A stretch of DNA of 64,000 nucleotides from positions 16,468 through 80,467 of the forward strand of contig NZ_WIOK01000007.1 of NCBI RefSeq assembly GCF_009467825.1. The letters are read 5' to 3'. Shown piece by piece: positions 16,927 to 26,585 of this stretch (position 1 is its first letter; each line of letters starts with the position of its first letter). The notes beneath the pieces are model-generated. The model made no database searches. It was given only the letters and a program-made list of their open reading frames with translations, and was not told where the DNA came from. The DNA is from Cyclobacterium xiamenense. Lineage in GTDB: Bacteria > Bacteroidota > Bacteroidia > Cytophagales > Cyclobacteriaceae. The position numbers and the translations under genes are program-made.

Positions 16927-17934
16927 TTGAATTTAAGTATTATTGTTCCCATGTACAAGGTCGCGCCCTACGTGGATCGATGTATTCGAAGCCTGGCCAA
17001 TCAGGATATGCCTACGGAAGAATACGAGATTATCTGTGTGAACGATGGCTCCCCGGACAATTGCAAGGAAATCATCGAAGGTTTGCAGCAGGAAATACCC
17101 AACCTTATACTGCTAAATCAGGAAAATCAGGGGGTATCCATGGCGAGGAATAATGCCATGGCTATAGCCAAAGGCAAATACCTCTTGCCTATTGATCCTG
17201 ATGATTACCTGGTATCCAACTGCCTAAAAAATGCCCTGGTTCAAGCAGATTCGAAAAATTTAGATGTGCTGTATTGCGCATTTGAGATATTTGATGAAAA
17301 TCATACATCTGTTTGGCGTACAGATTATTCGTTATTGATCGGAAGAGTGGATAACGGCTACAAGGGGTATTTCGCTGTTCGTGGACCCAAGGTCAAGGAT
17401 CCGGATCGTTCTGTGGCCATATTGTATAAATCAGCATTATTGACAAAGTATCAAATAGATTATCCCAGGGATGTTCCGTTTTTAGAAGACGGCTTGTTTT
17501 TAGGCAAAGTTTTTTCCGTGGCAAGTCGGGTTGGGTACAGTGACGATGATTTTTACCAGCGGACCACCCGACCGGGGAGTGCGACGAATTCGGAGTTGTT
17601 TTACAGTGAACAGGCGACAACTGGTTTTTTAAACGCACTGCAGGAGTTAGCGACCCATAGATCTAACATTTTTCTTGAGGTATCGGAAAAGCGGTTGTTA
17701 AATCACGTGAAAGCAAAGTTTCTATTTCTATTAGTAATACCGTTGATAGATGCTGGAAAGAAGAAACGGTATTTACAAGTGATCGATCTAATCGGTTTAA
17801 AGCAAGATCATGAGCTATCAATAGATGGAGTTAGTGGTTATTATAGATTTATAGGATTATTTTATAAGATGAGTCCGATTCTATTTTGGTACCTGTATAA
17901 GCCGGTTGCTAAGCTGGGCAGATTGATTTATTAG
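16927..17934 (+). CDS. GT2 family glycosyltransferase, intact copy of a duplicated gene
   Basis: A 335-residue GT2 enzyme. LSIIVPMYKVAPYVDRCIR and ICVNDGSPDNCKEII form the donor-binding start, YLLPIDPDDYLVSNCL carries the DxD metal site, and VPFLEDGLFLGKVF contains the acidic ED pair. The C-terminal 100 residues are helical and basic. It starts with TTG, only 12 nt after the preceding gene. An internally deleted relative lies at 15276-15689, with the shared parts nearly identical at the DNA level, so the duplication is recent. After it, 17935-18130 is a gap with no identifiable gene. Confidence 0.88.
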   Translation: MNLSIIVPMYKVAPYVDRCIRSLANQDMPTEEYEIICVNDGSPDNCKEIIEGLQQEIPNLILLNQENQGVSMARNNAMAIAKGKYLLPIDPDDYLVSNCLKNALVQADSKNLDVLYCAFEIFDENHTSVWRTDYSLLIGRVDNGYKGYFAVRGPKVKDPDRSVAILYKSALLTKYQIDYPRDVPFLEDGLFLGKVFSVASRVGYSDDDFYQRTTRPGSATNSELFYSEQATTGFLNALQELATHRSNIFLEVSEKRLLNHVKAKFLFLLVIPLIDAGKKKRYLQVIDLIGLKQDHELSIDGVSGYYRFIGLFYKMSPILFWYLYKPVAKLGRLIY

Positions 17935-18130
17935 GTATCTCAATTTATCTCTAAATCTGTTTCGTATTCTTTGTAAAAGTTGGTTAATCAGTCGAAATAG
18001 AATAAGCTTTAATAGATTAAAATCACCTGTCAAGCTATCAAAAACAGCACGTGGTAAGGTCTTCTATTACGTATGTGTTGAGGTTATATTATTTGCAGTT
18101 GAATCGCATTTGTCTAGGAATTGGTAAACT

Positions 18131-19105
18131 ATGTACGAGATACAAACGAGACAGTTTAAAATACAATCAACTAAATCGCATTCTATTTTTGATGATTTTA
18201 AACGGCATGGTTGTTTAATCAATCATAGCTGCCTGAGCGGAAGATGTGGCAATTGTAAAGCGAAAGTAATTGAAGGCGAGAGTCAACTTGTCCTTCCGGA
18301 ACTTGGCTTAACCGACAGCGAAAAGGAGCAGAAATTTATCCTGACCTGCGTTCGAAGGGCTGCTTCCGATATGATTCTTGATTTGGATGTACTCAAAGGC
18401 GTAACCTTAGAGGAAGTTAGAACTGTGCCAGCGAAAATCTCTACCCTGACGAAGGTATCCGAGGATGTCATCAAATTGGTAATGAGACTTCCGCCCGGAG
18501 CAGACTTTAAATTTCTTCCTGGCCAATACGTAAATTTCATTCGTGGCAGTATCAAAAGAAGTTATTCCATTGGTGGCGTGGAGGGAGAAAACACGCTCGT
18601 TTTTTATATAAAAAGATATCTTAAGGGATATATGTCGAAGTACCTATTTGAAGAGGCCAGGGAAAACGATTTGCTCCGGATTGAAGGCCCCTTTGGTAGC
18701 TTCTTTCTGAGAAGAGATAGTTTAAATACATTGGTATTTCTTGCCACCGGAACAGGTATCGCTCCGATCCTTTCTATTTTAACCAGTACGGGTAACGAGA
18801 AAGTGTTAGAAGATAGAAAGGTGTTTTTGTTTCAGGGAGGTAGGGTAGAGTCCGACTTGATAGGGCTGAATTATTTTCGAAGTAGTACCATTCATTACTA
18901 CCCTACTTTATCGAGGGTTCGTTGTGAAGGGTTTCGCTTTGGTCGCATTCAAAAGTTCATTCTGGATCAGGACATTGATTTAAGTAACGCCACGGTTTAT
19001 GCCTGTGGGTCGAAGAAAATGATTGAAGATGCAAAAGAATTACTTTTCTCAAAAGGATTAAGCAGAGGTCAATTTTATGCTGACGCTTTTCTAGAATCAA
19101 ACTAA
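18131..19105 (+). CDS. ddhD: CDP-6-deoxy-4-hexulose-3-dehydrase reductase (DdhD/AscD, E3)
   Basis: A 324-residue iron-sulfur flavoprotein that passes electrons from NADH to the RfbH dehydrase during C3 deoxygenation of CDP-4-keto-6-deoxyglucose. The N-terminal plant-type 2Fe-2S ferredoxin domain has C34, C39 and C42 in [16 protein letters not shown] and C73 in LTCVRRA. The FAD domain has KRSYSIGG, and the NAD domain has [15 protein letters not shown] and the C-terminal [13 protein letters not shown]. Domain order ferredoxin-FAD-NAD is that of AscD/DdhD. It lies 7 nt before rfbF, in the same gene order (D-A-B-C) as in Yersinia ddh operons. A 196-nt upstream gap suggests an own promoter. Confidence 0.92.
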   Translation: MYEIQTRQFKIQSTKSHSIFDDFKRHGCLINHSCLSGRCGNCKAKVIEGESQLVLPELGLTDSEKEQKFILTCVRRAASDMILDLDVLKGVTLEEVRTVPAKISTLTKVSEDVIKLVMRLPPGADFKFLPGQYVNFIRGSIKRSYSIGGVEGENTLVFYIKRYLKGYMSKYLFEEARENDLLRIEGPFGSFFLRRDSLNTLVFLATGTGIAPILSILTSTGNEKVLEDRKVFLFQGGRVESDLIGLNYFRSSTIHYYPTLSRVRCEGFRFGRIQKFILDQDIDLSNATVYACGSKKMIEDAKELLFSKGLSRGQFYADAFLESN

Positions 19106-19112
19106 CGAATTA

Positions 19113-19889
19113 ATGAAAGCTGTAATCTTGGCCGGTGGCCTGGGAACTCGCCTGAGCGAGGAAACACATTTGAAACCGAAACCTATGGTAGAAATCGGAG
19201 GCAAACCTATCCTTTGGCATATAATGAAGATATATTCCGCACATGGGGTAAATGAATTCATTGTTTGCTGTGGTTACAAGGGATACGTGATTAAGGAGTA
19301 TTTTGCCAATTATTTTTTGCACCAAAGCGACGTCACCTTCAGCATGGAAACCAATACCATGGAGGTACATCGGAAGCGAGCTGAGCCATGGATTGTCACG
19401 CTGGTGGATACGGGAGACGACACGATGACCGGGGGAAGACTGAAACGGGTGGCAGATTATCTTCAGAATGAGGAATTATTTTGTTTAACCTATGGCGATG
19501 GTGTTAGTGATGTTGACGTTACCAAGAGTATTGACTTTCACCGGAGGCATGGAAAAATGGCTACGCTGGCCGCTACATTTCCACCGGGCAGGTTTGGTGC
19601 CATTGATATTGTAAAGGACCGGGTTTGTAGTTTTAGAGAGAAGCCCAGAGGTGACGGTGCCCGAATAAATGGGGGGTTCTTTGTTCTTTCACCCCGGGTG
19701 ATCGATCGAATATCGGGAGACATGTCTATTTGGGAACAGGAGCCATTGATTGGGCTGGCTGAGGATGGAGAGTTAATGGCATTCACGCACGATGGGTTTT
19801 GGTTACCCATGGATACGCTTAGAGATAAAGAAAAACTGGAGGAATTGTGGGAGTCAGGAAATGCGCCGTGGAAAGTATGGGAGTCATGA
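19113..19889 (+). CDS. rfbF: Glucose-1-phosphate cytidylyltransferase (RfbF/DdhA)
   Basis: A 258-residue nucleotidyltransferase making CDP-glucose from CTP and glucose-1-phosphate, the first step to 3,6-dideoxyhexoses. The signature [20 protein letters not shown] is at the N-terminus, followed by [32 protein letters not shown] carries the metal-binding aspartate, and [19 protein letters not shown] is typical of RfbF. The end, [19 protein letters not shown], is also highly conserved in the family. The length matches RfbF (about 257). Its stop overlaps the rfbG start (ATGA). Confidence 0.95.
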   Translation: MKAVILAGGLGTRLSEETHLKPKPMVEIGGKPILWHIMKIYSAHGVNEFIVCCGYKGYVIKEYFANYFLHQSDVTFSMETNTMEVHRKRAEPWIVTLVDTGDDTMTGGRLKRVADYLQNEELFCLTYGDGVSDVDVTKSIDFHRRHGKMATLAATFPPGRFGAIDIVKDRVCSFREKPRGDGARINGGFFVLSPRVIDRISGDMSIWEQEPLIGLAEDGELMAFTHDGFWLPMDTLRDKEKLEELWESGNAPWKVWES

Positions 19890-20947
19890 GGCGGGTTAAT
19901 TCTGACTTCTGGAAGAACAAGAAGGTGTTTATGACCGGTCATACGGGATTTAAAGGAAGCTGGTTGGCACTGTGGCTCCAAGAGATGGGGGCGCATGTAA
20001 AAGGGTATTCCCTTGCGCCACCGACTGCACCCTCTCTTTTTACAGCCGCAAGAGTTTCCGAAAACATGATTTCGGAAAATGGAGATATCAGGAATCTAGA
20101 GCAGCTGACGATGAGCATGAGGCAATTTGAACCTGAAATAGTACTACATCTGGCAGCGCAGCCACTGGTCAGATTGTCTTATGAATCGCCGATTGATACC
20201 TATGACGTGAACGTATTGGGTACGGCTAAGGTACTGGAAGCCGCTCGGTCTTGTGCATGCCTTAAGTCATTAGTAGTTGTGACCACAGATAAATGTTACG
20301 AGAATAATGAATGGGCTTGGGGTTACCGAGAAAATGAGAGGATGGGCGGGTACGACCCGTACAGTAGCAGTAAGGGATGTGCGGAACTGATTGCATCTGC
20401 CTACAGAAGATCTTTTTTTAGTGAACCTGGCGGGGCTTCGGTCGCAACGGCTAGAGCCGGAAATGTAATTGGTGGGGGTGATTGGGCAAAAGATCGGTTG
20501 ATACCGGATATTTTATCTGCTTTTGAGAAGAATAGACCTGTTGTGATCCGGAACCCGATGGCTACGCGACCTTGGCAACATGTCTTAGAACCGCTATCAG
20601 GCTATCTGATTCTCGCGGAAGAGTTGTATGTAAGGGGCTCCGAAGTCGCTGAGGCTTGGAATTTTGGGCCAGACGAAGACGATTGCAAGCCGGTTTCATG
20701 GGTATTGGATCAGATGATTCGCTTTTGGGGAGATGGGGCTTCTTGGTGTTACGATGACGAGCCCAATCCACATGAAGCCGTTTTTTTAAAGCTGGACTGT
20801 TCAAAGGCCAAGCATTACTTAAAATGGGAACCGAGGTGGCGTGTCGACGAAGCGTTAAAGCGAACTGTCTCTTGGTACCAGGTTTTTATGAGAAAAGGAA
20901 ATGTCAGGAAATTGACTCTCAACGAAATTGAAGATTATAATACGTAA
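19886..20947 (+). CDS. rfbG: CDP-glucose 4,6-dehydratase (RfbG/DdhB)
   Basis: A 353-residue extended SDR that converts CDP-glucose to CDP-4-keto-6-deoxyglucose. The Rossmann loop is [16 protein letters not shown], the family-specific [13 protein letters not shown] holds the catalytic Thr-Asp(Lys) region, and [16 protein letters not shown] has the Tyr-x3-Lys pair. [19 protein letters not shown] and the [15 protein letters not shown] segment are hallmarks of RfbG. ATG 19886 is chosen because it overlaps the rfbF stop and matches the usual N-terminus; an upstream ATG at 19847 would add 13 residues inside rfbF. A 9-nt gap leads to rfbH. Confidence 0.95.
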   Translation: MRRVNSDFWKNKKVFMTGHTGFKGSWLALWLQEMGAHVKGYSLAPPTAPSLFTAARVSENMISENGDIRNLEQLTMSMRQFEPEIVLHLAAQPLVRLSYESPIDTYDVNVLGTAKVLEAARSCACLKSLVVVTTDKCYENNEWAWGYRENERMGGYDPYSSSKGCAELIASAYRRSFFSEPGGASVATARAGNVIGGGDWAKDRLIPDILSAFEKNRPVVIRNPMATRPWQHVLEPLSGYLILAEELYVRGSEVAEAWNFGPDEDDCKPVSWVLDQMIRFWGDGASWCYDDEPNPHEAVFLKLDCSKAKHYLKWEPRWRVDEALKRTVSWYQVFMRKGNVRKLTLNEIEDYNT

Positions 20948-20956
20948 GGAAAAAGA

Positions 20957-22273
20957 ATGACTAGGTTAGAGGACATAAGAAATCAAATTCAGGAACTGGT
21001 GGAAACATATGCTGGTATCAAATACGAGGATAATACGCCCATTCCAGGAGTTTCCGTAATTCCCCCATCAGGCAAAGTATTGGATAGCAGGGAGATTGCT
21101 AATATGGTAGATGCTTCGCTAGATGGCTGGCTTACAGCAGGAAGGTTTAACGCAGCATTTGAGCAAAAACTAGCCACTTTTTTAGAGGTCCCCTTTGTTT
21201 TATCGGTAAATTCTGGTTCCTCTGCCAATTTGGTGGCATTTTCTACCTTGACCTCTTCAAGGCTTGGGGAGAGAGCGATTAAAAAGGGAGACGAGGTAAT
21301 AACGGTCGCCGCGGGGTTTCCTACTACTGTAAATCCCAGCATTCAATTCGGCGCTATACCGGTTTTTGTTGACGTGGATAGCCGCACACATAACATTAAT
21401 GCAGATTTAATAGAAAGCGCCATCAGCCCCAAGACCAAGGCTGTCATGTTGGCTCACACATTGGGGAATCCTTTTAATCTCGATAAAGTAACCGGGATAT
21501 GTAAAAAATATAATTTATGGCTGATTGAGGATACATGTGATGCTCTGGGAGCAACCTACAATGGTAAGAAAGTAGGGACGTTTGGCGATATAGGGACCTT
21601 GAGCTTTTACCCTGCGCACCATATAACCATGGGTGAAGGCGGAGCGGTTTTTATGAGAGATCCGCAATTAAAAATGATTGCAGAATCGTTCAGAGATTGG
21701 GGGCGAGATTGTTACTGTGCACCAGGCAAGGACAATACATGCGGCTGTCGATTTGCTCAGCAGCATGGGACATTGCCATTTGGATACGACCATAAATATG
21801 TATACAGCCATGCGGGATACAATCTGAAGATTACGGATATGCAAGCAGCATGCGGTCTCGCTCAGCTCGACAAACTAGAAGGATTTATTGAAAAAAGAAG
21901 AAGTAACTTTGAATACTTGAAAAACAGGCTTCTATCATTGAATGATTTCATAGAGGTTGCAGTCCCCACGCATAACAGTAATCCCAGTTGGTTTGGTTTT
22001 CCTATTACGTTGAAAGAAAATGCCGGTGTGCTGCGGGTAGATTTACTACGCTATTTGGATCAAAATAAAATTGGGAGTAGGTTACTTTTCGCGGGTAATT
22101 TATTAAGTCAGCCTTATTTCAAAGATATCACACACAGGGTGGTTGGTTCGCTGGAAAACACTGAAAGGACCATGAAAAATACATTTTGGCTTGGAACATA
22201 CCCTGCCTTACATGAGGAGCATTTTGAGTACATGGCTCTAAAGTTAGAAGAGTTTTTTGGTCTGAATTTCTGA
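20957..22273 (+). CDS. rfbH: CDP-4-keto-6-deoxyglucose-3-dehydrase (RfbH/DdhC, E1)
   Basis: A 438-residue PMP-dependent, iron-sulfur dehydrase of the DegT superfamily that, with DdhD, removes the C3 hydroxyl. The usual Schiff-base lysine is replaced by histidine (about residue 221) in SFYPAHHITMGEGG, the hallmark of this enzyme. The cysteine cluster DWGRDCYCAPGKDNTCGCRF supplies the 2Fe-2S ligands. VLSVNSGSSANLVAFSTL and LIEDTCDALGA are PLP-binding segments. Length and motifs match RfbH closely. Its stop TGA overlaps the start of the following reductase (TGATGA). Confidence 0.96.
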   Translation: MTRLEDIRNQIQELVETYAGIKYEDNTPIPGVSVIPPSGKVLDSREIANMVDASLDGWLTAGRFNAAFEQKLATFLEVPFVLSVNSGSSANLVAFSTLTSSRLGERAIKKGDEVITVAAGFPTTVNPSIQFGAIPVFVDVDSRTHNINADLIESAISPKTKAVMLAHTLGNPFNLDKVTGICKKYNLWLIEDTCDALGATYNGKKVGTFGDIGTLSFYPAHHITMGEGGAVFMRDPQLKMIAESFRDWGRDCYCAPGKDNTCGCRFAQQHGTLPFGYDHKYVYSHAGYNLKITDMQAACGLAQLDKLEGFIEKRRSNFEYLKNRLLSLNDFIEVAVPTHNSNPSWFGFPITLKENAGVLRVDLLRYLDQNKIGSRLLFAGNLLSQPYFKDITHRVVGSLENTERTMKNTFWLGTYPALHEEHFEYMALKLEEFFGLNF

Positions 22274-23139
22274 TGACTATATTTTTAACAGGAGGAACTG
22301 GATTTATCGGCAGGAATTGGATCAGGCAATTTTTGAAAACCTTTTCTGATCACTCGCTAATCGTATTTGTAAGAAATCAAAAATTTTTTGGGTCTGATTT
22401 CGCATCGGATAAGCGGGTACGGTTTTCTTATGCTGAGTCGCTAGATAAGGTAGACCTATCGGATTTGAAAGAAGTGGATGTCGTGTTGCATTTGGCAGCG
22501 CATGCTATACAGTATCCATATGATACATTAGAAAGGTGTGTGGAAAATAATGTTTATCGGCCGTTAGCTCTTTTTAAGAAAGCCTGCGATGCAGGTGTGA
22601 AGAAGATTGTTGTGACCGGAAGTTATTTTGAATACGGGTATACGGCAAGATTCACAACTAAGGTTAGAGTAGATGATCCCCTTTTACCTTCAAACAATTA
22701 TTCAATCTCGAAAGCTGCTTCGTTCAATGCTTTCCTGGATTTTGCACTGAAAAATAAGGTTATACTACATTACCACAGGTTATTTCAAGTGTACGGTGAG
22801 GGCGAGGCTTTACATCGATTTTATCCATCACTCGTAGCGGCCGCAAGGGAAGGTAGAAATTTTAAAATGACGGAGGGGAATCAAGTTAGGGATTTCATCA
22901 GCGTGGAGTCGGTTACCGACCATCTGATACACTCAGCGTTAGAGGAAGTTTCGGATAAGAAATACAACGCCTGGATATCAAATCTGGGTAGTGGATATGG
23001 AACGAGGCTTTCCGATTTTGCCTTTGAGAAATGGCAATCGCTTAATGCGAAAGGAAAGTTGCTTATCGGTGCATTGGAAAGTCGACCATATGAGATGGAT
23101 GGGATAATTGCAGACCTGGATTTTGAAATGATTTTATAA
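22273..23139 (+). CDS. NAD(P)-dependent reductase, CDP-abequose/paratose synthase-like
   Basis: A 288-residue extended SDR with MTIFLTGGTGFIGRNWIRQF at the N-terminus and the catalytic Tyr-x3-Lys in NNYSISKAASF; VVTGSYFEYGY supplies the serine. Being directly downstream of rfbH and translationally coupled to it, it is best explained as the final C4-reductase that gives CDP-paratose or CDP-abequose (RfbS/RfbJ type). No tyvelose epimerase or ascarylose AscE/AscF pair is seen nearby. It retains the LFQVYGEGEALHRFYPSL substrate loop. Which stereoisomer is made cannot be told from sequence. Confidence 0.75.
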   Translation: MTIFLTGGTGFIGRNWIRQFLKTFSDHSLIVFVRNQKFFGSDFASDKRVRFSYAESLDKVDLSDLKEVDVVLHLAAHAIQYPYDTLERCVENNVYRPLALFKKACDAGVKKIVVTGSYFEYGYTARFTTKVRVDDPLLPSNNYSISKAASFNAFLDFALKNKVILHYHRLFQVYGEGEALHRFYPSLVAAAREGRNFKMTEGNQVRDFISVESVTDHLIHSALEEVSDKKYNAWISNLGSGYGTRLSDFAFEKWQSLNAKGKLLIGALESRPYEMDGIIADLDFEMIL

Positions 23140-23143
23140 GAGT

Positions 23144-24034
23144 ATGGAGTTTTCAGTTTGTATACCGACGTATAATAGGGCATCGTATTTAAAGTTAGCA
23201 CTTGATACCGTCATTACCCAATTAGGTGATAATGATGAATTAGTAATTCAAGATAATTGTTCTCAGGACAACACAGAAAGCGTTGTACGTAGCTATTTAC
23301 GCGATAGTCGGATAAAGTACTTTAGGAATGGCGAGAACCTTGGACTTATCGGTAACTTTCGCGAACTGGTTAATAATGCTACAAAAGAATACGTTTACCT
23401 ATTGACTGACGATGATTTCCTATTGCCCAATGCGTTGGATTTATGTCGCGAATTTGCAAGAAAATCGAAAGCAAAGGCATTTAAGACATCGTATTATATT
23501 TACAATGAAAAATCAAATACAGGGAAACTAAATAAGTATTTTAATTTGTCGCTTTATCCTGATGACTTGGATCATGAGCAGATCGCGCGGATTTACCAAT
23601 CCGCACATACATTCACAGGATTATGTTTTAGCAGAAGTTTGTTTGATTACGATTTTTTTGTGAAATACGGCAATGTATGGTATCCGAGCATGTTGATTAC
23701 AGGACTTGCAAAAAGTGAATTAGGTTATTTGGATAAGCCGACAAATGTTCATGTGTGGGAAAACGATACCTTTTGGGGAATAGATCCGAATCGAAGAGAT
23801 ATTCTGAATGATTCCCAAATAGATGTACTGCTTTTTTTATGGGAAAATAATTATATCGATCGTCAGTTGTTCCCTGTAATGGTCAAACACCATTGTTTAA
23901 CTAACCACAATGCGGATAACGCCAGATTGCATGCCTACATAGGTTTAAGGTTGCGTCTGAAAATAAAAATACACATTTGGAAGAGGGAATTTTTAGATTC
24001 TATGGTTGGAGTCGCTTCAAAGATTCTCAATTAA
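23144..24034 (+). CDS. GT2 family glycosyltransferase
   Basis: A 296-residue GT2 enzyme, starting EFSVCIPTYNRASYLKLAL, with VIQDNCSQDNTES and the metal site YLLTDDDFLLPNAL. The C-terminal half differs from the other GT2 proteins of the window (TFTGLCFSRSLF, WENDTFWGIDPNRRD). Because it ends the ddhD-rfbFGH operon it is the best candidate for the 3,6-dideoxyhexosyl transferase, as in Yersinia and Salmonella clusters where that transferase lies near the synthesis genes; this is inference. A gap of 164 nt without features follows. Confidence 0.82.
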   Translation: MEFSVCIPTYNRASYLKLALDTVITQLGDNDELVIQDNCSQDNTESVVRSYLRDSRIKYFRNGENLGLIGNFRELVNNATKEYVYLLTDDDFLLPNALDLCREFARKSKAKAFKTSYYIYNEKSNTGKLNKYFNLSLYPDDLDHEQIARIYQSAHTFTGLCFSRSLFDYDFFVKYGNVWYPSMLITGLAKSELGYLDKPTNVHVWENDTFWGIDPNRRDILNDSQIDVLLFLWENNYIDRQLFPVMVKHHCLTNHNADNARLHAYIGLRLRLKIKIHIWKREFLDSMVGVASKILN

Positions 24035-24198
24035 CTAGGAGTCTAATAGGGATAAGAATTTTTTGTTGGCTGTTTGGGTAGTAATATCCATACCATTGGT
24101 AATGTGTCGAGCAGATGCTTGTGCGATCCTAGGTATCGAGCATTTGTTTAAGTGGCTTATCTAGATACTAAGCGTGTTTCCGTTTGAATCGTTTACGA

Positions 24199-25341
24199 AT
24201 GAGCGAATCGAAAAAAGTGAGTAAAGATATTCTAATTGTTACCCACGGCTTCTACCCGGAACAAAGCCCTCGGTCTTTTCGGGCCACCGAACTAGCGAAA
24301 GAATTTTGTCGGCAAGGACATCGGGTTACCGTCATGGCTCCTTATCGGCAAGGCACGGCGACCTTGGCTGCAAACTGTGGATTTGAATACAAATCGTTGG
24401 GTAATTTAACCTGGAAAATTTTTAATTTCAGTGCACTCGGACTTCCGGGGAGGCTGTATAACAAGGCCGTAAACCGGCTATTTCCACTCCTCCTGGAATA
24501 TCCGATGATGGAGCTTTTTAGTAAGGTCCGAAAGGCATTAAATGCAGAAACGAAGCGGTATGATTTATTGATTTCGATTGCCGTACCCTATCCCATTCAC
24601 TGGGGGGTGGCTTCGATTTGGTCGGCTGATAAAAATAAGAATCCCGCGAGTGTATGGGTAGCCGATTGTGGCGATCCCTATTGCTTGCAGGAAAACGATA
24701 CCTTCCGTCCACCCATCTATTTTAGGTGGGTGGAAAAATGGTTTATGCGAAAGACTGATTTCATTACCGTCCCTACTCAGCAATCGATAGCCGGCTATTT
24801 TCTGGAATTTCATTCCAAAATGCGGGTAATTCCGCAAGGGTTTCGTTTTGAGGATTTAACCCAATTACCGGTAAAAGATGACGGAATCGTTCGTTTTGGC
24901 TATGGTGGAAGTTTTATCCGCGGGAGACGGGATCCAAGAAGCTTCCTGGAATTTCTTTGCACGCTAAATGCTTCGTTTCGCTACGAGTTTCATGTCTACA
25001 CTACCCAAAAGGAATTTATCATGCCCTATGCCAACCGAGACTCCCGCATACGCGTGTTTGAGCCCATCCCGCGCCTGGATTTACTTCGGGTGTTCTCTTC
25101 GTTTCACTTTGTTGTGAACTTTAGCAATCAGGGTAGTGCACAGACGCCAAGCAAATTGATCGATTACGCCATGATGGGTAAACCGATTTTAAACATTGAT
25201 ACGCAGGAAATGCACAACGAACGAATAATCCCTTTTTTAAAGGGAGATTATCAAGGGCGGGTAGTCGTAGCGAATACCGAAAACTACCGAATTGAAAACG
25301 TATGTGTAGCCTTCCTGGCATTACTGCGGCAAGAAAAATAG
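24199..25341 (+). CDS. GT4-like glycosyltransferase
   Basis: A protein of about 380 residues with a GT-B fold. The N-terminal ILIVTHGFYPEQSPRSFRAT is the usual GT4 opening with the acceptor-side loop, VWVADCGDPYCLQ follows the first domain, and QTPSKLIDYAMMGKPILNID is the donor-binding C-terminal helix with a serine-lysine in place of the commoner E-x7-E. The GT4 assignment is firm; the sugar is unknown. ATG 24199 is preferred over TTG 24184. It starts a compact operon: only 2 nt separate it from the polymerase. Confidence 0.8.
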   Translation: MSESKKVSKDILIVTHGFYPEQSPRSFRATELAKEFCRQGHRVTVMAPYRQGTATLAANCGFEYKSLGNLTWKIFNFSALGLPGRLYNKAVNRLFPLLLEYPMMELFSKVRKALNAETKRYDLLISIAVPYPIHWGVASIWSADKNKNPASVWVADCGDPYCLQENDTFRPPIYFRWVEKWFMRKTDFITVPTQQSIAGYFLEFHSKMRVIPQGFRFEDLTQLPVKDDGIVRFGYGGSFIRGRRDPRSFLEFLCTLNASFRYEFHVYTTQKEFIMPYANRDSRIRVFEPIPRLDLLRVFSSFHFVVNFSNQGSAQTPSKLIDYAMMGKPILNIDTQEMHNERIIPFLKGDYQGRVVVANTENYRIENVCVAFLALLRQEK

Positions 25342-25343
25342 CG

Positions 25344-26585
25344 ATGAACAAGCGGCTCAATTTACATACCTACCTGGGAATCTGGCTTATCAACCCATTC
25401 ATTGCGGCCATTCCGCTTTTTCGGGATTTTGGCTACCGGAAGCAAATGCTACCTTTTTTGTTGTTGTCTTTTTTCTTTGGAGTATCGTTTGTCATAGAGC
25501 CCGGTTCCGGCGTAGATGCCTCCCGGTATGCGGCCGAGTTGGCCTACCTGCACGAAGAGTCGGTCAGCTTCTCGGATTACATGGGAAGCGTTTACACGGA
25601 AGGTACGAAAGTGGATTTGTACCAGCCCTTGCTGACCTGGACTGTGAGTCGCTTTACGGGCAACTATCAATGGTTATTTGGAATGTTTTCGCTGGTTTTC
25701 GGGTATTTTTGGTTTAAAGTGCTCTTGCTGATTCGCCAGCAAATCCGTATTCCCTTTCGTGGCCTTGTTTTGTTCGCCTTTCTATTATTGGCTCTGATAA
25801 ACCCTATTTGGAGTATTAACGGCGTTCGCATGTGGACAGCGGTACAGATGTTTTTTTATGGTCTCCTGCTGTATCAGGTTCAGGGTCAACGGAAGGCTTG
25901 GATTTGGTTGGTACTTCCGGTATTCGTTCATTTTTCCCTGGCTTTTCCACTGGCGCTTTACCTTGTATTTCGATTCCTTCCCATACGTTCGATCCGACTT
26001 TATTTTTACGGGTATCTCGGTACTTTTTTTGTTGGGGAACTTGATCTGGATCTGGTCCGGAGTTATTTCGAACTTCTGCCGGGTTTTATGCAGTCGAGAA
26101 AATCCTATTTAAACGAAGCCTACGTGGAGCAAATTTCGCAAGCATCCGAAAATCTGGGAACACACGTACTGGTGGCGAATTTGCTGGAGCGCTACAGCAT
26201 GGTTGCCACGGTACTGTTAATCTATTATTTCTTTTATGTTCGATCCAAGCTGCGAGCTGGCAGGGCACATGCCGCATTTACCTTAACCTTGTTATATAGT
26301 TCGTTTGCAAACCTCGTCGCGCAACTTCCTTCGGGTGGGAGATTTATCGTACTTTCCAATCTGCTGATCGTGTTATCGTTGATTTATTTTCTGTCCTACA
26401 GCCCTTTTCGGATTCCAGGTATCTGGAAGAACCTATTGTTGGCTTCGTTTCTGCTGGTTGGTGTATTCAAGATCCGCACTGGTCTGGATTTCGTTGGAAT
26501 ATTCTTTTTTATTGGCAATCCCCTAATCAATCTTTTCGTGCAGGATACCACACCTTTGATAGTTTTTATTAAATCGATCCTATGA
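25344..26585 (+). CDS. EpsG-like / Wzy-type polysaccharide polymerase
   Basis: A 413-residue polytopic membrane protein with about ten to twelve hydrophobic segments, for example LPFLLLSFFFGVSFVI, GLVLFAFLLLALINPIW, AWIWLVLPVFVHFSLAFPLA and NLLIVLSLIYFLSY. The segment SGVDASRYAAELAYLHEE between the first spans and the loop NGVRMWTAVQMFFYGLLLYQ resemble EpsG-family polymerases (DxxRY and NxxRxxxA patterns). It should polymerise lipid-linked repeat units in the periplasm. No other Wzy candidate was found. The ATG at 25344 follows the GT4 stop directly; its end overlaps the deacetylase by 4 nt. Confidence 0.85.
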   Translation: MNKRLNLHTYLGIWLINPFIAAIPLFRDFGYRKQMLPFLLLSFFFGVSFVIEPGSGVDASRYAAELAYLHEESVSFSDYMGSVYTEGTKVDLYQPLLTWTVSRFTGNYQWLFGMFSLVFGYFWFKVLLLIRQQIRIPFRGLVLFAFLLLALINPIWSINGVRMWTAVQMFFYGLLLYQVQGQRKAWIWLVLPVFVHFSLAFPLALYLVFRFLPIRSIRLYFYGYLGTFFVGELDLDLVRSYFELLPGFMQSRKSYLNEAYVEQISQASENLGTHVLVANLLERYSMVATVLLIYYFFYVRSKLRAGRAHAAFTLTLLYSSFANLVAQLPSGGRFIVLSNLLIVLSLIYFLSYSPFRIPGIWKNLLLASFLLVGVFKIRTGLDFVGIFFFIGNPLINLFVQDTTPLIVFIKSIL

